A DNA stretch of 64,000 nucleotides, from NCBI GenBank assembly GCA_028023455.1, contig JAQFVV010006470.1, positions 710,001 to 774,000 of the forward strand. The letters run 5' to 3'. Positions 1 to 12,846 of the stretch are shown piece after piece; the stretch's first letter is position 1; each line of letters begins with the position of its first letter. The DNA comes from Epiperipatus broadwayi. Taxonomy: Eukaryota; Onychophora; Udeonychophora; Euonychophora; Peripatidae. The translations under genes were made by a program, and so were the position numbers. The notes beneath the pieces are model-generated. The model ran no database searches. It was not told the origin of the DNA and worked only from the letters and a program-made list of their open reading frames with translations.

Positions 1-452
1 CAGTAAAACGTTATTCAATTAATTTTCATCTTTTTTTTTTTATTTATAGTTATAAATTACTGGATAATAGAATTTCTTTAATCGAACTGTATTACAGATT
101 CCCTGAGATCGGATTTCATATTTCCAAATTCACATTAATTTACCTATTTATATTAAGATGTGCTAGATAGTGGAGTGATTTAATATCATGTTTTTATGTT
201 AAAGTTATATTGTAGTTAAACTATGAGGGTATTTAGATGATGGAAGAAATCAAATCAAATTATAGTTTATTAGCTTGAATAAATATAACTTTAGTAATGT
301 TTACTATTTGGTTGATTAACACGTGAAGCATGTATCTTGTTTTAATCATCAATAATATTTCTTCCTTTATTTATTTATATTATGTATATTTTAAAACTTT
401 CTTTAACCCTCTACTGAGCTAAGCTATAAGTCAGGCAATAGAAGTCTCAGTA

Positions 453-458
<6 letters not shown>
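1..458. other. AT-rich non-coding sequence
   Basis: I see no ORF, RNA gene or recognisable repeat here, only AT-rich sequence with short homopolymer runs. Confidence 0.5.
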
Positions 459-490
<32 letters not shown>

Positions 491-492
491 TG

Positions 493-558
<66 letters not shown>
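459..558. repeat. (TA)n-(GT)n compound microsatellite
   Basis: Two TA tracts separated by a short interruption run directly into a GT tract of about 28 bp. The TA to TG transition is typical of slippage-generated compound microsatellites. Confidence 0.95.
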
Positions 559-560
<2 letters not shown>

Positions 561-2640
561 TTGAAGGGATAGAGTCAATTTCCATATATATATTAATGAA
601 TGGAAAGAAAATTTGAAGTCCAAAATGTATTTGTGTCTTGTGTCATAGATATGTAGGTATTTCTATATGTGACTGTACTTAGTAAGTAGAAATAAAAAAA
701 AAATAGTAATATAGGAAAGATATATTATGTTGCTGCAAACTTTTATATTTTATTAAAGGATACTATGACATCATTTTATAATTTCATTTTGTTAAAACAG
801 ACTAAAATAAATTGTTTAATCATTAATCTAAGATAATTTGAGATGCACATGTGTGTTTGAAACAAAAGTTTTGAGAATGTGAAACTGTTAAATAAATAAA
901 ATTATTTGCTTAAAGTGTTGAAGGAGTGTTGATGAGTTTATAGTAGAATGTGAATAACTGTTAACAGTTTACAATTCACTAACACAAGTATAATATATCA
1001 AAGAAATAATTCTTTTTATACATTTTTATTTATAAAATTGTCCAAAAAAAAAGACCAAGTTTGACAAAAAGAAAAAAAAAACAATAAATAATTAGTCGTT
1101 TTACTTGAGAGAAACTGCCAGAAGATGTTTTAAGAGTTTTTTTCCTAAAAGCTAAGAGGAAAGTGGTTTGTTTGAAGAGATTTTGAGCTCATTGCTTGTG
1201 AACTAGAGGGTGATGACACCTAATCCTGGAACAGCTATGTATACAAAGAAGAAAGGAAAAAATATTATAAAGTGATTAATTAAGAAAAAGCTTCTGAATT
1301 TTAAAGGTGATTTTTTTTAAGTTCCTGTGACTGAAAGCCGAAAGTCTAAAAATAATCATGGCCAAATCAAGAAAGGGAGTGTGAAAAATAAATTACTTTT
1401 TTTCTCTCTCTTATTAAGAAAATGCAGAAAGAAAATGACATAGTCTGCACACTATTTTATTATTAAGATACCATTGGAAAAACTGGAATTATATTGCCTT
1501 TTATAAAGTTACCAAAGCTGTGTAGTTATATGAATAACTATTTATATCACATTTAACATAGTTGACAAAGCAATAACTTTTTTACCTTAATCAAAAAAGT
1601 TCATTCCCCAAAAACAAACTAAAAAGTAAAATAATCTTATAATAGACAAAATTAATTACGGCATTTAAATATAGAGACTTTGGATTAATATATTCATAGA
1701 TATAAGAGCACTAATAATGCACTGTAAGCTCAAGTCATTTGTCCCAAAATACAAGCCAATATGATCTGGTTGTTTATCTACACACCTATATAATGGCAGT
1801 ATTCCCAGTTAACAACATAAAAATCACGTTTTGCTTTGGAGATCCAGTTCAGATTTTATGGTTCATTAAAGAATCACCATCATCTTGAAAAAAAGAAAAA
1901 AAAGAAAAGAAAACAGAGGAGAGAAGAAATTGTATAAAATCCACATATCCAGCTTTTACTGATTTATTACTATGACACCTTTAGGTGTTTTTTTTATTAG
2001 AAGTTCCAAAGAATTCTACATTATTAATTGATATCCACAAAATTTCAAACAGATTACTAGAACAGCAGGAATGTTGTCATTTTTTTTTTTTGCTTTTGCC
2101 ATATGTAAATTATAAAAGACTGGAAGAAAAATGGAAGTGTTGTGAAAAAGGTGAAAATAAAAAACAAAAAATCAACAGCCTCAGCTAAAAGCTTATCTCC
2201 TCAAGAACTGCAATGGTATGGTAACATTTTAAACCTTTATTAATGTTTTCTTATTTAAAAAGTAAGCATTTGCATCTTCTATGAATTCAAACATCTTTTT
2301 TGTTTTGTTTTACTTTGTGAGATAAACATTAAATGTTTTTTTGGTTATTATGCATAACAACACCACAAATATAGTTTTGAAGTCTTTACATTTATTTATT
2401 TTTTATTATCCTTGAATAATCTTTGTGTTGCTATAAATATGTTTTTTTTTTATTATTATTATTATTATTAATGGTTTGTTTACCTAGTTATTAATATGGA
2501 AACAAAAATACTTGAGCAATCTATCCATATACATTTGGATGTTTTCCTTTTTATTAATTTGCATCTTTCAGTTTGATGTAAAAAGCTTCTTTGCTCAAGA
2601 TTTAAAGATTTTTAAAATATTTTATTTGTATTTAATAATG
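559..2640. other. AT-rich non-coding stretch
   Basis: I read both strands and find no protein-family similarity. The only ORF (1985-2188, +) is short, rich in K and N, and looks like chance. Poly-A and poly-T runs are frequent. Confidence 0.5.
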
Positions 2641-2658
2641 TGAAGAAAAATGCTTTAC

Positions 2659-2704
<46 letters not shown>

Positions 2705-2778
2705 AAGCATTTTTCTTCATAGTCACACACATATGGTGATATATATATATATATATATATCACCAAGTGTGTGTGACT
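2641..2778. repeat. Two adjacent TA-loop hairpins
   Basis: The first hairpin has a 20 bp left arm (2641-2660) exactly complementary to 2700-2719, with a pure TA tract of about 40 bp as the loop. The second follows at once: 2721-2740 pairs with 2759-2778 with two mismatches and again has a TA loop. Such structures could extrude as cruciforms. They are inverted repeats with non-TA arms, not simple slippage products. Confidence 0.9.
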
Positions 2779-4937
2779 GAATAACCAAACATAGGTTATT
2801 TAGAATAAATTAGGAATAGTTCATACCAAATTTTAATGCTCCACAGGAGTTACATTGAGTGAACAGAAATTAATAAAACGTAGACGAACCTGTGTGAAAG
2901 TCAATACACACATACCATGTAAATGGTCACTTTATTACATTTGACAGCATATATACGTAAAGCTGGCAGAAAATATTAAATACAATATTTATTTAATTGG
3001 GTTATTACATATTATATCAGCTTACACTAGATAAATATGAACACACACATATACACATATATATATTAGGCAAACCGGGTATGAATTTTGGTTGTTTGTT
3101 TATATATCAAAAAAATGACTCTATTGACCATGTAAGGTAGTAACACAAAACTATGGCTGTATAGTCACCATAACACTTGCTGATAGGATCTGACTACTAT
3201 TTACCATATTGGGTTCGAATATGAATCCCCTTTCTTAAATATACATTAAGAAAAAAAGTATATGTATCCTATATCAGGATATACATTAAAAATATAATAA
3301 AAAAATCTATCTAGAGGCCATTGTTTCATTTAAAAAAAAGAAAGATAAACAGCAATTTCTTCGGAAAAAGTATATTTATGAGCGTAGATTAATAAACTGA
3401 TCTCAAACGCCAATCTTACTAAGACCATAAGAATTATACTTTCTCCTCTTAGAAATCTTAAAACGATCACTAATTAGGTGCCTGACCCTTTCAGCTAGCT
3501 CAAATCCCTGGGCTGGGAGGTTGAACAGGGGTTACTGACTAAATTTGTATAATTGAAACAGGCTTTCTCTGTTTTATATACATTTCAATTTAAGATGCAT
3601 ATATAAATAGTTATATCTTAGAATTTAAAATTACGTATAATCTACTTGCCTTTTCAGATATTCTGCCAGGAAGGAAACTAGGCTAATATAAGTGATAATT
3701 ATGTTCATTAATGAGAGACAATTTGTTTTAAAGTAAGTATATAATTTTATTACTATGGCTAGTTAAATATTGAGAAATAAAAACATATTTATATAATTTA
3801 TATATCAATAATAACATAAAAGACAAAATAAAAAAAACAGAATTAGTAAATTAAAAAACAAACAAACGTATAATTAAATATGTATGTGGGAAAGCATTTA
3901 TATGTTTAACTTAAAATATATAATTCTATACAATGGCTGAACTTTTGGAGAGTAACAACAAGAAATGTTCATTTTTTTTAGGTTAAAGAAACTAGTTATA
4001 GTTACCTTGAAGTACCTGGGATTTCAAATAGGGATAAGTGGATCTCCATGTACATGTCATTTTTGATGATCCAACTGATATATAGATATTCTTTTAATGT
4101 CAAAGAATACGGTCACAGAATAAAAGAAAATTTTTCTGTGAACAGCAAAAAGTTTGCACAAATGTCCATGTTGTGGTAATTGAGTCCAGGAAATAATTAT
4201 GGCTTACTGGAGGCATTCTGAGTTTACAGAAATTTGTCATTTTCTTCTTTTTGCATTGTTCTGGTGGCATATTGATGAGATATGTATGGTTCTTTGAGGG
4301 CAAGCACTTAACAGCAACATTACATATTGGGAGGTTAAGATGGCAGCCCTACACATATTTTTCTACTCTTGCATGCCAATTATCATGATGGTCTCAGTTA
4401 CTAAATATGAATCCATTTTATACTACCAGTCCATTTAGCAATTAAAATTATTAATATTTCAGTTCGCAAAATCACTCCTGCTTGTTCTGATTTTACTTTT
4501 CAACTAATTAATTTTTCCAAATTCTTTTGTTCCCAAAATAGTTTTTCAATATCTAGATCTTATTTTTTAGGCATGCTTTTAACATTTTTCTTTTCATGGC
4601 TAAGTAATCAAACAAAAGACATGAAATTGTCTCAAGGTATACATATATAAAAGTTCTTTCAGTACTCTCATTAAAATGTGATATACAATAACACAATAGA
4701 AAATTATGCATTTGAAATAAATTAATAATACAACAAATTTATATATTTGTATATAGCTGCATTCCCATAATTTATTAACACATTTTCATGAATTTATTTT
4801 AAAACAAATAAATAACTATAAATATCTTTTTCTCACTTTTTTTTAATTAATACAAAAAACTATCAAGCCTTCTCTCTTAGACATATATATCTCATTTTTT
4901 ATATTTTCCCCTCGCAGCTGAATCAAATTTATTAGAC
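2779..4937. other. Non-coding, with a possible tRNA-like (SINE) trace near 3155-3225
   Basis: No coding sequence is recognisable. At about 3157 there is an A-box-like TGGCTGTATAGT, and at about 3211 a B-box-like GGTTCGAATAT, on the plus strand. The spacing suits a tRNA-derived SINE head, but the match is weak and no body or tail can be defined. The rest is AT-rich unique sequence. Confidence 0.3.
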
Positions 4938-5008
4938 TCATGCGGAGCTAAGCAGTTAGAGAATATTGTGTAACTTTCGTGTAACAGGCTTTGAACCTGG
5001 ATACTGTT

Positions 5009-5052
<44 letters not shown>
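4938..5052 (+). repeat. tRNA-derived SINE-like head with (TA)n tail
   Basis: Positions 4945-4961 (GAGCTAAGCAGTTAGAG) resemble a tRNA D-arm/A-box. Positions 4985-4999 (CAGGCTTTGAACCTG) can fold as a T-arm with a 7-base loop and 4 bp stem. About 12 bp later a pure TA tract (5012-5052) begins, as a SINE tail would. No clean acceptor stem or target-site duplication is visible, so this is a SINE fragment rather than a working tRNA gene. Confidence 0.45.
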
Positions 5053-5054
<2 letters not shown>

Positions 5055-5209
5055 CTCTTATTTATACATTTAATCATTCTTATTTAAGTACTGTTTTGAT
5101 TACCAATATTATTTAAGTCAATTACATGATTGGAAATTTATTATTAAAATAAATGAGTCTTAATACACATAATTATCAAACATTTTTGCCTTAGCATCAA
5201 CATCATTAA
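5053..5209. other. Short AT-rich spacer
   Basis: Nothing is recognisable between the SINE tail and the triplet array. Confidence 0.4.
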
Positions 5210-5308
5210 TACTACTACTTCTACAACTACTACTGCTACTGCTGTTACTGCTACTACTACTACTACTACTATTACTACTACTACTACTATTACTACTACT
5301 ACTACTAG

Positions 5309-5341
<33 letters not shown>

Positions 5342-5342
5342 A

Positions 5343-5399
<57 letters not shown>
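5210..5399. repeat. (CTA)n/(ATT)n compound trinucleotide array
   Basis: Imperfect CTA repeats with CTG and TTA variants run to about 5340, then a nearly pure ATT tract continues to 5399. The switch of motif is abrupt. Any reading frame through it is a homopolymeric artefact. Confidence 0.95.
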
Positions 5400-6257
5400 G
5401 GGTTAGTTATTTAGCTAATAGATAATGAGTATACATTATCATCATCAGGAGGGTGGTTGTTGCCATTGTCATCAGTTTAAGCTGGCATATAAGTTGTACT
5501 AAACAAAGTACACATGGCTATTTATACATGAAGGGTATAGCTTGGATTGGTTAATTGTGGTATTTTCATCATCATAGTTTATGACTGTACAAAGTATTAA
5601 AATGAATGTTAGGGTTGGATCACTTTATCATTAGTTAATTGATTACAGAGCTATATAAATTATTCTCACATCTATAATCAAATTGAAACGGGTATATAAA
5701 TTATATGATTTCATTGAATATTGATGTTTACATATGGGGGTTAAGGTATGTCCTACATCTCCCTTATGTCTCAACAAAAATATTTACTAATTTGTTCTAA
5801 ATTTAATTGTTCACATGGGAAAATGTGAGCATATAATTATATAGATAATGATTATGGTGATCATGATCTTTTTATAATAGTTTGGGAGTCAATATGGTGA
5901 TAATTCATTATGACACAGTTGATATTGTATTTAGCACAATACAAGCCAGGTGTTGTATAAATGTATTGATGAGAATGGGTAGGGTTGGCAATCTAATAAA
6001 ATGGTTGTCACAATGTTGAGAGCAAGATACCAATAAGATATGTAAGTTCATAGGTTAGGATGGAATAGGAAGGTTAATGTGAAAAAGTTACTATAGATAC
6101 CATTTTGGAATATGTTGGTTTAAACCTATAAATCCCACAAGCTAGCCATAGCCAACAGATATTTTGCCTGGATAGTGTTTCCAATTAAAATCAGAATGAC
6201 TACATATCTATTAACATATGATGGTAGTTATAATTGAAGCCATATACTCTTCCATGG
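5400..6257. other. Non-coding flank of LTR element 1
   Basis: This is AT-rich sequence with no recognisable gene or repeat. I could not identify a target-site duplication matching the far side of the element at about 11787. Confidence 0.5.
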
Positions 6258-8015
6258 TAATATATATATATTATACTGGACAAAAGCTTTAGACTTCCAT
6301 AAACTGACCGCCAGGGCACCACTAGTCCCAAATTTGGACTAGACATTTATTTTTAAGGGGTTACAAGATATGTGAATCGAATGTGCCAGACTAGCTCAAT
6401 CAAGCAAATGAGATCTATGTTTTGTTCAGTGAGTTGGAAAGGTAGCAACAGAAAACAAAATCAACTAAGTAAACGAATAAATAAATAATTTTATTAAAAG
6501 TATGATTAAATAAATATAAATCTAAATAATAATCTTTAAAGCACATTTAAAATATGTACTACACGTACTTTCGTCAAAACTGAACTAAAATGTTTATATG
6601 ATTTTGAGAGCGATTTCCCGTGCGTGAAAGGGTGCAAAATACTGGAAGTAGCAGAAATATTAGTAAGTATACAGTGATCTCATGTCAGACAAGGGAGGTT
6701 AGCTTCCTGCTTATAACCCATAGTTAGGAAAAGAGATTTATGTCGAAACAGAAGAAATGCAAAGGTAGCTTCCAAAACATTAATAATAATAAAAAGGGTG
6801 TTGAAAGTTATTACTTTCAATCGATTGACCTCCCTCTGAGTGAGATAGACTAGGAGCTCATGATCTACCTATAGAAAGGGTTAAAACAATCGTACATGCC
6901 CCTAATAAATGAATTGGAAGCTTTAATAAATAAAACTAAAGACTATTATATTTTGTAATCATCTATTACTAATAATTAAGGTCACAACATAAGTATGGTT
7001 AATAAAAATGGGTCACAAGCCAAAAGCCAATTAAATTAGTCTGTAATATCCAGACTGCACTCTGTAATGACAAGGAATGTGAGATTAACATAAGCTACTA
7101 TCTTACTTACTAAGATTTAAATAGGATGGACAGTAATAGGTTTGAAATTAGCACTCATTAAAAGAAAAAAAAATATCAAGCACACAGAAAACAAATTACA
7201 TAATATACAACTTGAAAAAAAACATTTATATTTAAAAAGGGAACAAATCTAAGATAACATTATTTAAATTGCAAAAATGTAAGGTACCTTAACAATTTAT
7301 TTCAATGCTAGTGCACTATACTTCTTAGGTTAGTCCATTGCTCTGGATTCACTGATGGTAGGCTTGGGCGAGTTGGTTAGTGGTTTCTTTGGAGCCGATT
7401 ATTATGGCATTGTAGGCAGTTAATGTAGACACAGAATGACCAAGCTTGTCCTGGTGAGAAGCTTAGCACATCATGGTAAAGAAAATATTATTGCTGTAGG
7501 TTTAATGTTCATTCTAGGTAGAATAATTACTGGATCAGCTTTCAGAATAAGCACGAATCGTTCTTTCCAACTATTTTGGCAGGAATCGTGCAATTCTCCT
7601 GTCAAAGTTGGTGCCTGTCTCTTTGCACTGGTGCAAGTTTACTAGCTGATGCAAGTATTGAAAGCTAGTCAAAGATAATCCAATGGCCTGATTCAGCCTG
7701 TTATATCTGAATCATATCTCTTAAACCAATTACCAAACTTTTTTTTTAATTAAAATTTAAAAATTCTCGATCTAGATAACAATATTTATCTAATTAATGA
7801 AATAAATTGCCCTTTACAGATCTAGGAATTAACTAATGAAAAATTACTTTCTTTTTGTTTTCTTTCTTTTTAATTAGCCTTATCAATATAAATCTTCAAA
7901 TCTGAAAAGCAATCTATTTGTACAATTTACTTTTAAAAAAAAAATCATAGTTTTCTTTTTTTTTTTTTCAAAATTAAAATTAAAAACCAAAATATAACTG
8001 TGGTATTAAAATATA

Positions 8016-8065
<50 letters not shown>

Positions 8066-8214
8066 TTGTACAAGCAGTAAAAAAAACTTTATATATTTGT
8101 ACAAGCAGTAAAAAAAACTTTTAATCAAGTTTTACAAATGAAACCTTATATAAAAATTTATTTTATTTTCTTCACCTCTATAAAACTATAATTTTTGTAA
8201 TGGTGTCTTAAACA
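6258..8214 (-). repeat. 3' LTR of element 1
   Basis: This aligns along its whole length with 9874-11786. Relative to the other copy it carries a (CA)n-(TA)n tract (8019-8064) and a 31 bp tandem duplication (8060-8090 and 8091-8121), so the two LTRs have evolved separately since insertion. A plus-strand ORF (7436-7645) lies antisense inside it and has a counterpart in the other LTR. Confidence 0.85.
8019..8121. repeat. (CA)n-(TA)n tract followed by a 31 bp tandem duplication
   Basis: The CA and TA runs are followed by two 31 bp copies (8060-8090 and 8091-8121) of a unit containing TTTGTACAAGCAGTAAAAA. The sister LTR has a single unit near 11664, so this duplication arose after insertion. Confidence 0.9.
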
Positions 8215-8746
8215 TCCATTACAACTGCCTCTCCATCATCACAGAAAAGAGATAACTTAGCTGACTTTGCTCTGACTACCACTAACCAGTTTTCTCTAAG
8301 TTTTTTTTCACTTTAAAAAAAATCAAATCCGTCCAACTACCCTAACGAATACTATTTTAAATCATTTGCAAGTAACATAAATTTTCAGGAATATACTGGC
8401 GATCTATTAAAATAACTATTTACAACTAAGTAATACAATTATGATAGCCACTATGCATTTTATTAAATAAAAATGAACATAATTCAAAATATCAAAATGT
8501 AATAATTTATACACACATATATAGTTGTAATTATATATTATTTACAAAATTCATTCAGGCTTTTCACCTATGTCAAAATAAATTTCTATTCTCAACTCAT
8601 AGTCCAATTACAAATCCATACCTCCGATCAATATCACTTACGCTCGGTCAGGCTGTTTTTTTCTTTATTCTTACTGACTCTCTAATGTACGTTCCTTTCC
8701 CTCTTTTGTCTGTCCTTCACTTATAATTTATTGCCTTGACTCTTTC

Positions 8747-9490
8747 TCATTCTGTTTTATCTTGTATCTCATATATCTTATGACCCTTTAGCTGAGCAAA
8801 ATATATCTGTTCAATGTGGCCCACTTTAGTACAGGCTACCTCGTTAATAAGAAATGGAACAAATCCCTCTTCTATAGTCTTTTCAAATAAAATTGCTCTA
8901 TAGATAGCTTTTATCTCTGCCTTAAAATCATACTCCTTAACTTTTTTCTTAACTCTCTTCTTTTCAAATTCATATTCACAACCACTAGAAATTTTAAACA
9001 ATTTATTTTTAGTTTCTTGCAGAAACTGTTTTACGTTATTTTCTGTCTTTTGATCTGCATTTTCTATTTCACCTCCTATCTGCATCCAATCTCTACCAAC
9101 TTCTATCTCTATTTATACCTTGCCTGTTCTAATGCTATCCAGTTCTAATTCATCTTTCATGTCTTTTGCCTCTTCCTTTACTATTTCAACTTCCTGAACC
9201 TCCTTATTCGAATCTTTCTCTATGGTGTCTATAGCTGCCTGATTTTTGTCAACTGTCTTCAATATTTCCTGTCTCATTCCTTTCATTTCTGCTCTCTGCT
9301 CCTGCAGTATTGTTTGTTGACTCCATTTTATTTCTATATTTTGTTTTGTTATATTTTGTTTCATTACTATTATCAACTTCATCATTGTCTTTGTCTCACT
9401 TTTTTCTTTTTCTACTATCTGGGGGTGTTTAAATGAAACTGGGCTCTCTTTTCAATCTGCCTCTTTATCACTTTCTTCTTTAGCTTCCAT
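8747..9490 (-). pseudogene. Gag-like coiled-coil protein of LTR element 1 (two in-frame stops)
   Basis: From the ATG at 9490 (minus strand) a single frame of 247 codons runs to 8747. It is broken only by a TGA at codon 13 and a stop just below 9116, with no frameshift. The product starts MEAKEESDKEAD and contains PVSFKHPQIVE. It is then rich in E, K and Q in heptad-like patterns (coiled coil) and ends in a less charged part with VPFLINEVACTKVGHIEQ. No zinc knuckle, protease or polymerase motif is present. The same N-terminal pattern recurs in element 2 (63164 downward), so it is a real family protein. A Gag-type structural role is inferred from its position just after the PBS and from its coiled coil. 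I recognise no named domain. Confidence 0.7.
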
Positions 9491-9854
9491 TTTCAAAATA
9501 AACTTAGCTCTGTTAAATCTATTTTTTTAATTCCAAATTACCAACTAAACTTTTCTTTTAAATCTGCTTATTAACATTTTTTTTATTTATTTAATCTTCA
9601 ACAGCTAACTTTATTTTATTTTTACAAAGCAAACTTAAACTCTTTACTTTTTTAAAAAACTTTACAACGTCGAACTAATTAATAAACTCTTTTTGAATAT
9701 CAAAACATTAAATACAGACAGATCCGAAACTACCTGCATCTTTCCATCAACTTCTATTCTACCACTAACTTTATTTCACCTATTTTCACCTACCATTTCT
9801 GTTTATTTTTCCCAACCACTTGAACAAAACATCTCTCGTAAAGTTTTAATATCG

Positions 9855-9872
9855 GCCCCATGTTGGGCGCCA
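9855..9872 (-). promoter_or_regulatory. tRNA-Lys-type primer-binding site
   Basis: The 18 bases on the minus strand match the complement of the 3' end of a lysine tRNA, including TGGCGCCCAAC, as in many retroviruses and LTR elements. It sits one or two bases inside the 5' LTR and would prime minus-strand DNA synthesis. Confidence 0.85.
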
Positions 9873-9873
9873 A

Positions 9874-11782
9874 AATTACTATCCTATATACCGGACAAAA
9901 GCTTTAGACTCACATAAACTGACCGCCAGGGTGCCACTAGACCGAAATTTGGAACTAGATATTTATTTTAAGGGGTTACAGGATAGGCAAATCGAATGTG
10001 CCGGACTAGCGCAATCAAGCAAATGAGATCTATGTTTTGTTCAGTGAGTTGGAAAGGTAGTAACAGAAAACAAAATCAACTAAGTAAATGAATAAATAAA
10101 TAATTTTATTAAAAGTAAGATAAAATAAACATAAATCTAAATAATAATCTTTAAAGCACATTTAAAATATGTACTACACATACTTTCGTCAAAATTGAAC
10201 TAAAATATTTATATGGCTTTGAGAGTAATTTCCTGTGTGTGAAAGAGTGCAAAATACTGGCAGTAGCAGAAGTATTAGTAAGTATACAGTGATCTCACGT
10301 CAGACAAAAGAGGTTAGCTTCCTGCTTATAACCCATAGTTAGGAAAAGAGATTTATGGTGAAACAGAAGAAATGTGAAGGTAGCTTCCAAAACCTTAATA
10401 TTAATAAAAAAGGTGTTGAAAGTTATTAATTTCAATTGATTGACCTCCCTCTGAGTGAGACAGCTAGGATCTCATGATCTACCTATAGAAAGGGTAAAAC
10501 GATCATGCATGCCCCTAATAAATGAATTGGAAGCTTTAAGAAATAAAACTAAAGACTATTATATTTTGTAATCATCTATTACTAATAATTAAGGTTGCGA
10601 TATAAGTACAGCTAATAAAAATGGGGCACAAGCCAAAAGCCAATTAAATTAGTCTGTAATATCTTGACTGCGCTCTGCAACGACAAGGAATGTGAGATTA
10701 AAATAAGCTACTATCTTACTTACTATGACTTAAATAGGATGGACGGTAATAGGTTTGAAATTAGCACTCATTAAAAGAAAAAAAATATCAAGCACACAGA
10801 AAACAAATTACGTAATATACAATTTGAAAAAAAACATTTATATTTAAAAAGGGAACAAATCTCAGATAACATTATTTAAATTGCAAAAATATAAGGTACC
10901 TTAACAATTTATTTCAATGCTAGTGCACTAGACTTCTTCGGTTAGTCCATTGCTCTGGATTCACTGATGGTAGGCTTGTGTGAGTTGGTTAGTCATATCT
11001 TTGGAGCCGGTTCTTATGACATTGTAGGCAATTAATGTAGACACAGGATGTCCGAACCTGTCCTGCTGAAAAGCTTAGCACATCATGGTAAAGAAAATAT
11101 TCTTGCAGTAGGTTTAATGTTCATTCTACATAAAATAATTACCGGATCAGCTTTCAGAATATGCAGGAATCATTATTTCCAAGTATTTTGGCAGGAATCG
11201 TGCAATTCTCCTGTCAGAGTTGGTGTCTGTCTCTTTGCGCTGGTGCAAGTATACTAGCTGATGCAAGTATTGAAAGCTAGTCAAAGATAATCCAATGGCC
11301 TGAGTCACTGTGTTATATCTGAATCATATCTCTTAAACCAATTACCAAACTTTTTTAAAAAATTACAATTTAAAAATTTTCGATCTAGATAACAATAGTT
11401 ATCTAATTAACAAAATAAATTGCCCTTTACAGATCTAGTGATTAACTAATGAAAAAATATTTTCTTTTTGTTTTCTTTCTTTTTAATTATCCTCATCAAT
11501 CTAAATCCCCAAATCTGAAAAGCAATCTATTTGTATACTTTACTTTTACATAAATTTAACAAAAAAAAAAATCTTAGTTTTCTTTTTTTTTTTTTCAAAA
11601 TTAAAATTAAAAACCAAATATAACTGTGGTATTAAAATATAATTCCCACACACATACATATATATTTGTACAAGCATTTAAAAAAAAAACTTTTAATCAA
11701 GTTTTACAAATGAAACCTTATATAAAAATTTATTTTATTTTCTTCACCTCTATAAAACTATAATTTTTGTAATGGTATCTTA

Positions 11783-11786
<4 letters not shown>
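9874..11786 (-). repeat. 5' LTR of element 1
   Basis: This is the partner of 6258-8214. It abuts the PBS at its low end. At its high end it runs into a CA/TA/GATA microsatellite block, which hides the outer flank. A plus-strand ORF of 69 codons (11048-11257) corresponds to the one in the 3' LTR. Confidence 0.85.
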
Positions 11787-12399
<613 letters not shown>

Positions 12400-12846
12400 T
12401 GACCAAGTGTTTTCACACATTGCTACCATTATCTACCTTAGCATAATAATTTTCTATATTTATTTGTATTGTTTTTTTTTAAATAAAATAGTTAGCTAGT
12501 AAATAAAAATGTGAAAGAAACAATAATTTTATTGAATATAACACTTCTGTTTTACCTGTATGCAAAATAGATATGTTGCTATATTTATTTAAAATATATT
12601 AGTTTGTATTTCTTTTGATAGAGCCCAATTATTATTAAAATAACTAGTATTGTAGTGAAATGAGTGGCAGAATATAATAATTTAATATCATAATAGTTAA
12701 ATTTAGGAGAGAATAGAAAGTAGGGAATATACAGTTAATATAAAGTTAGCTTCTGTACATTTTAAATAGTAAAATAAGAGTTAATTTTTTGGTTTATTAT
12801 AATTTAGTTGAAAAGTTATTAAAGTTATTTTTAATATCTAATATTT
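12400..12846. other. AT-rich non-coding sequence
   Basis: Nothing recognisable lies between the GATA array and the inverted repeat. Confidence 0.5.

Noticed and set aside
4938-5010. Functional tRNA gene
   Set aside because: No matching acceptor stem or anticodon arm. Only A-box and T-arm resemblance is present, so a SINE head is more likely.
7436-7645. Host gene on the plus strand (69 codons), with copy at 11048-11257
   Set aside because: Both lie antisense inside the LTRs of element 1. Duplication is explained by the LTRs and many differences change residues.
9693-9917. Plus-strand ORF of 74 codons
   Set aside because: It spans the leader, PBS and LTR edge of element 1 in antisense. It is a chance frame.
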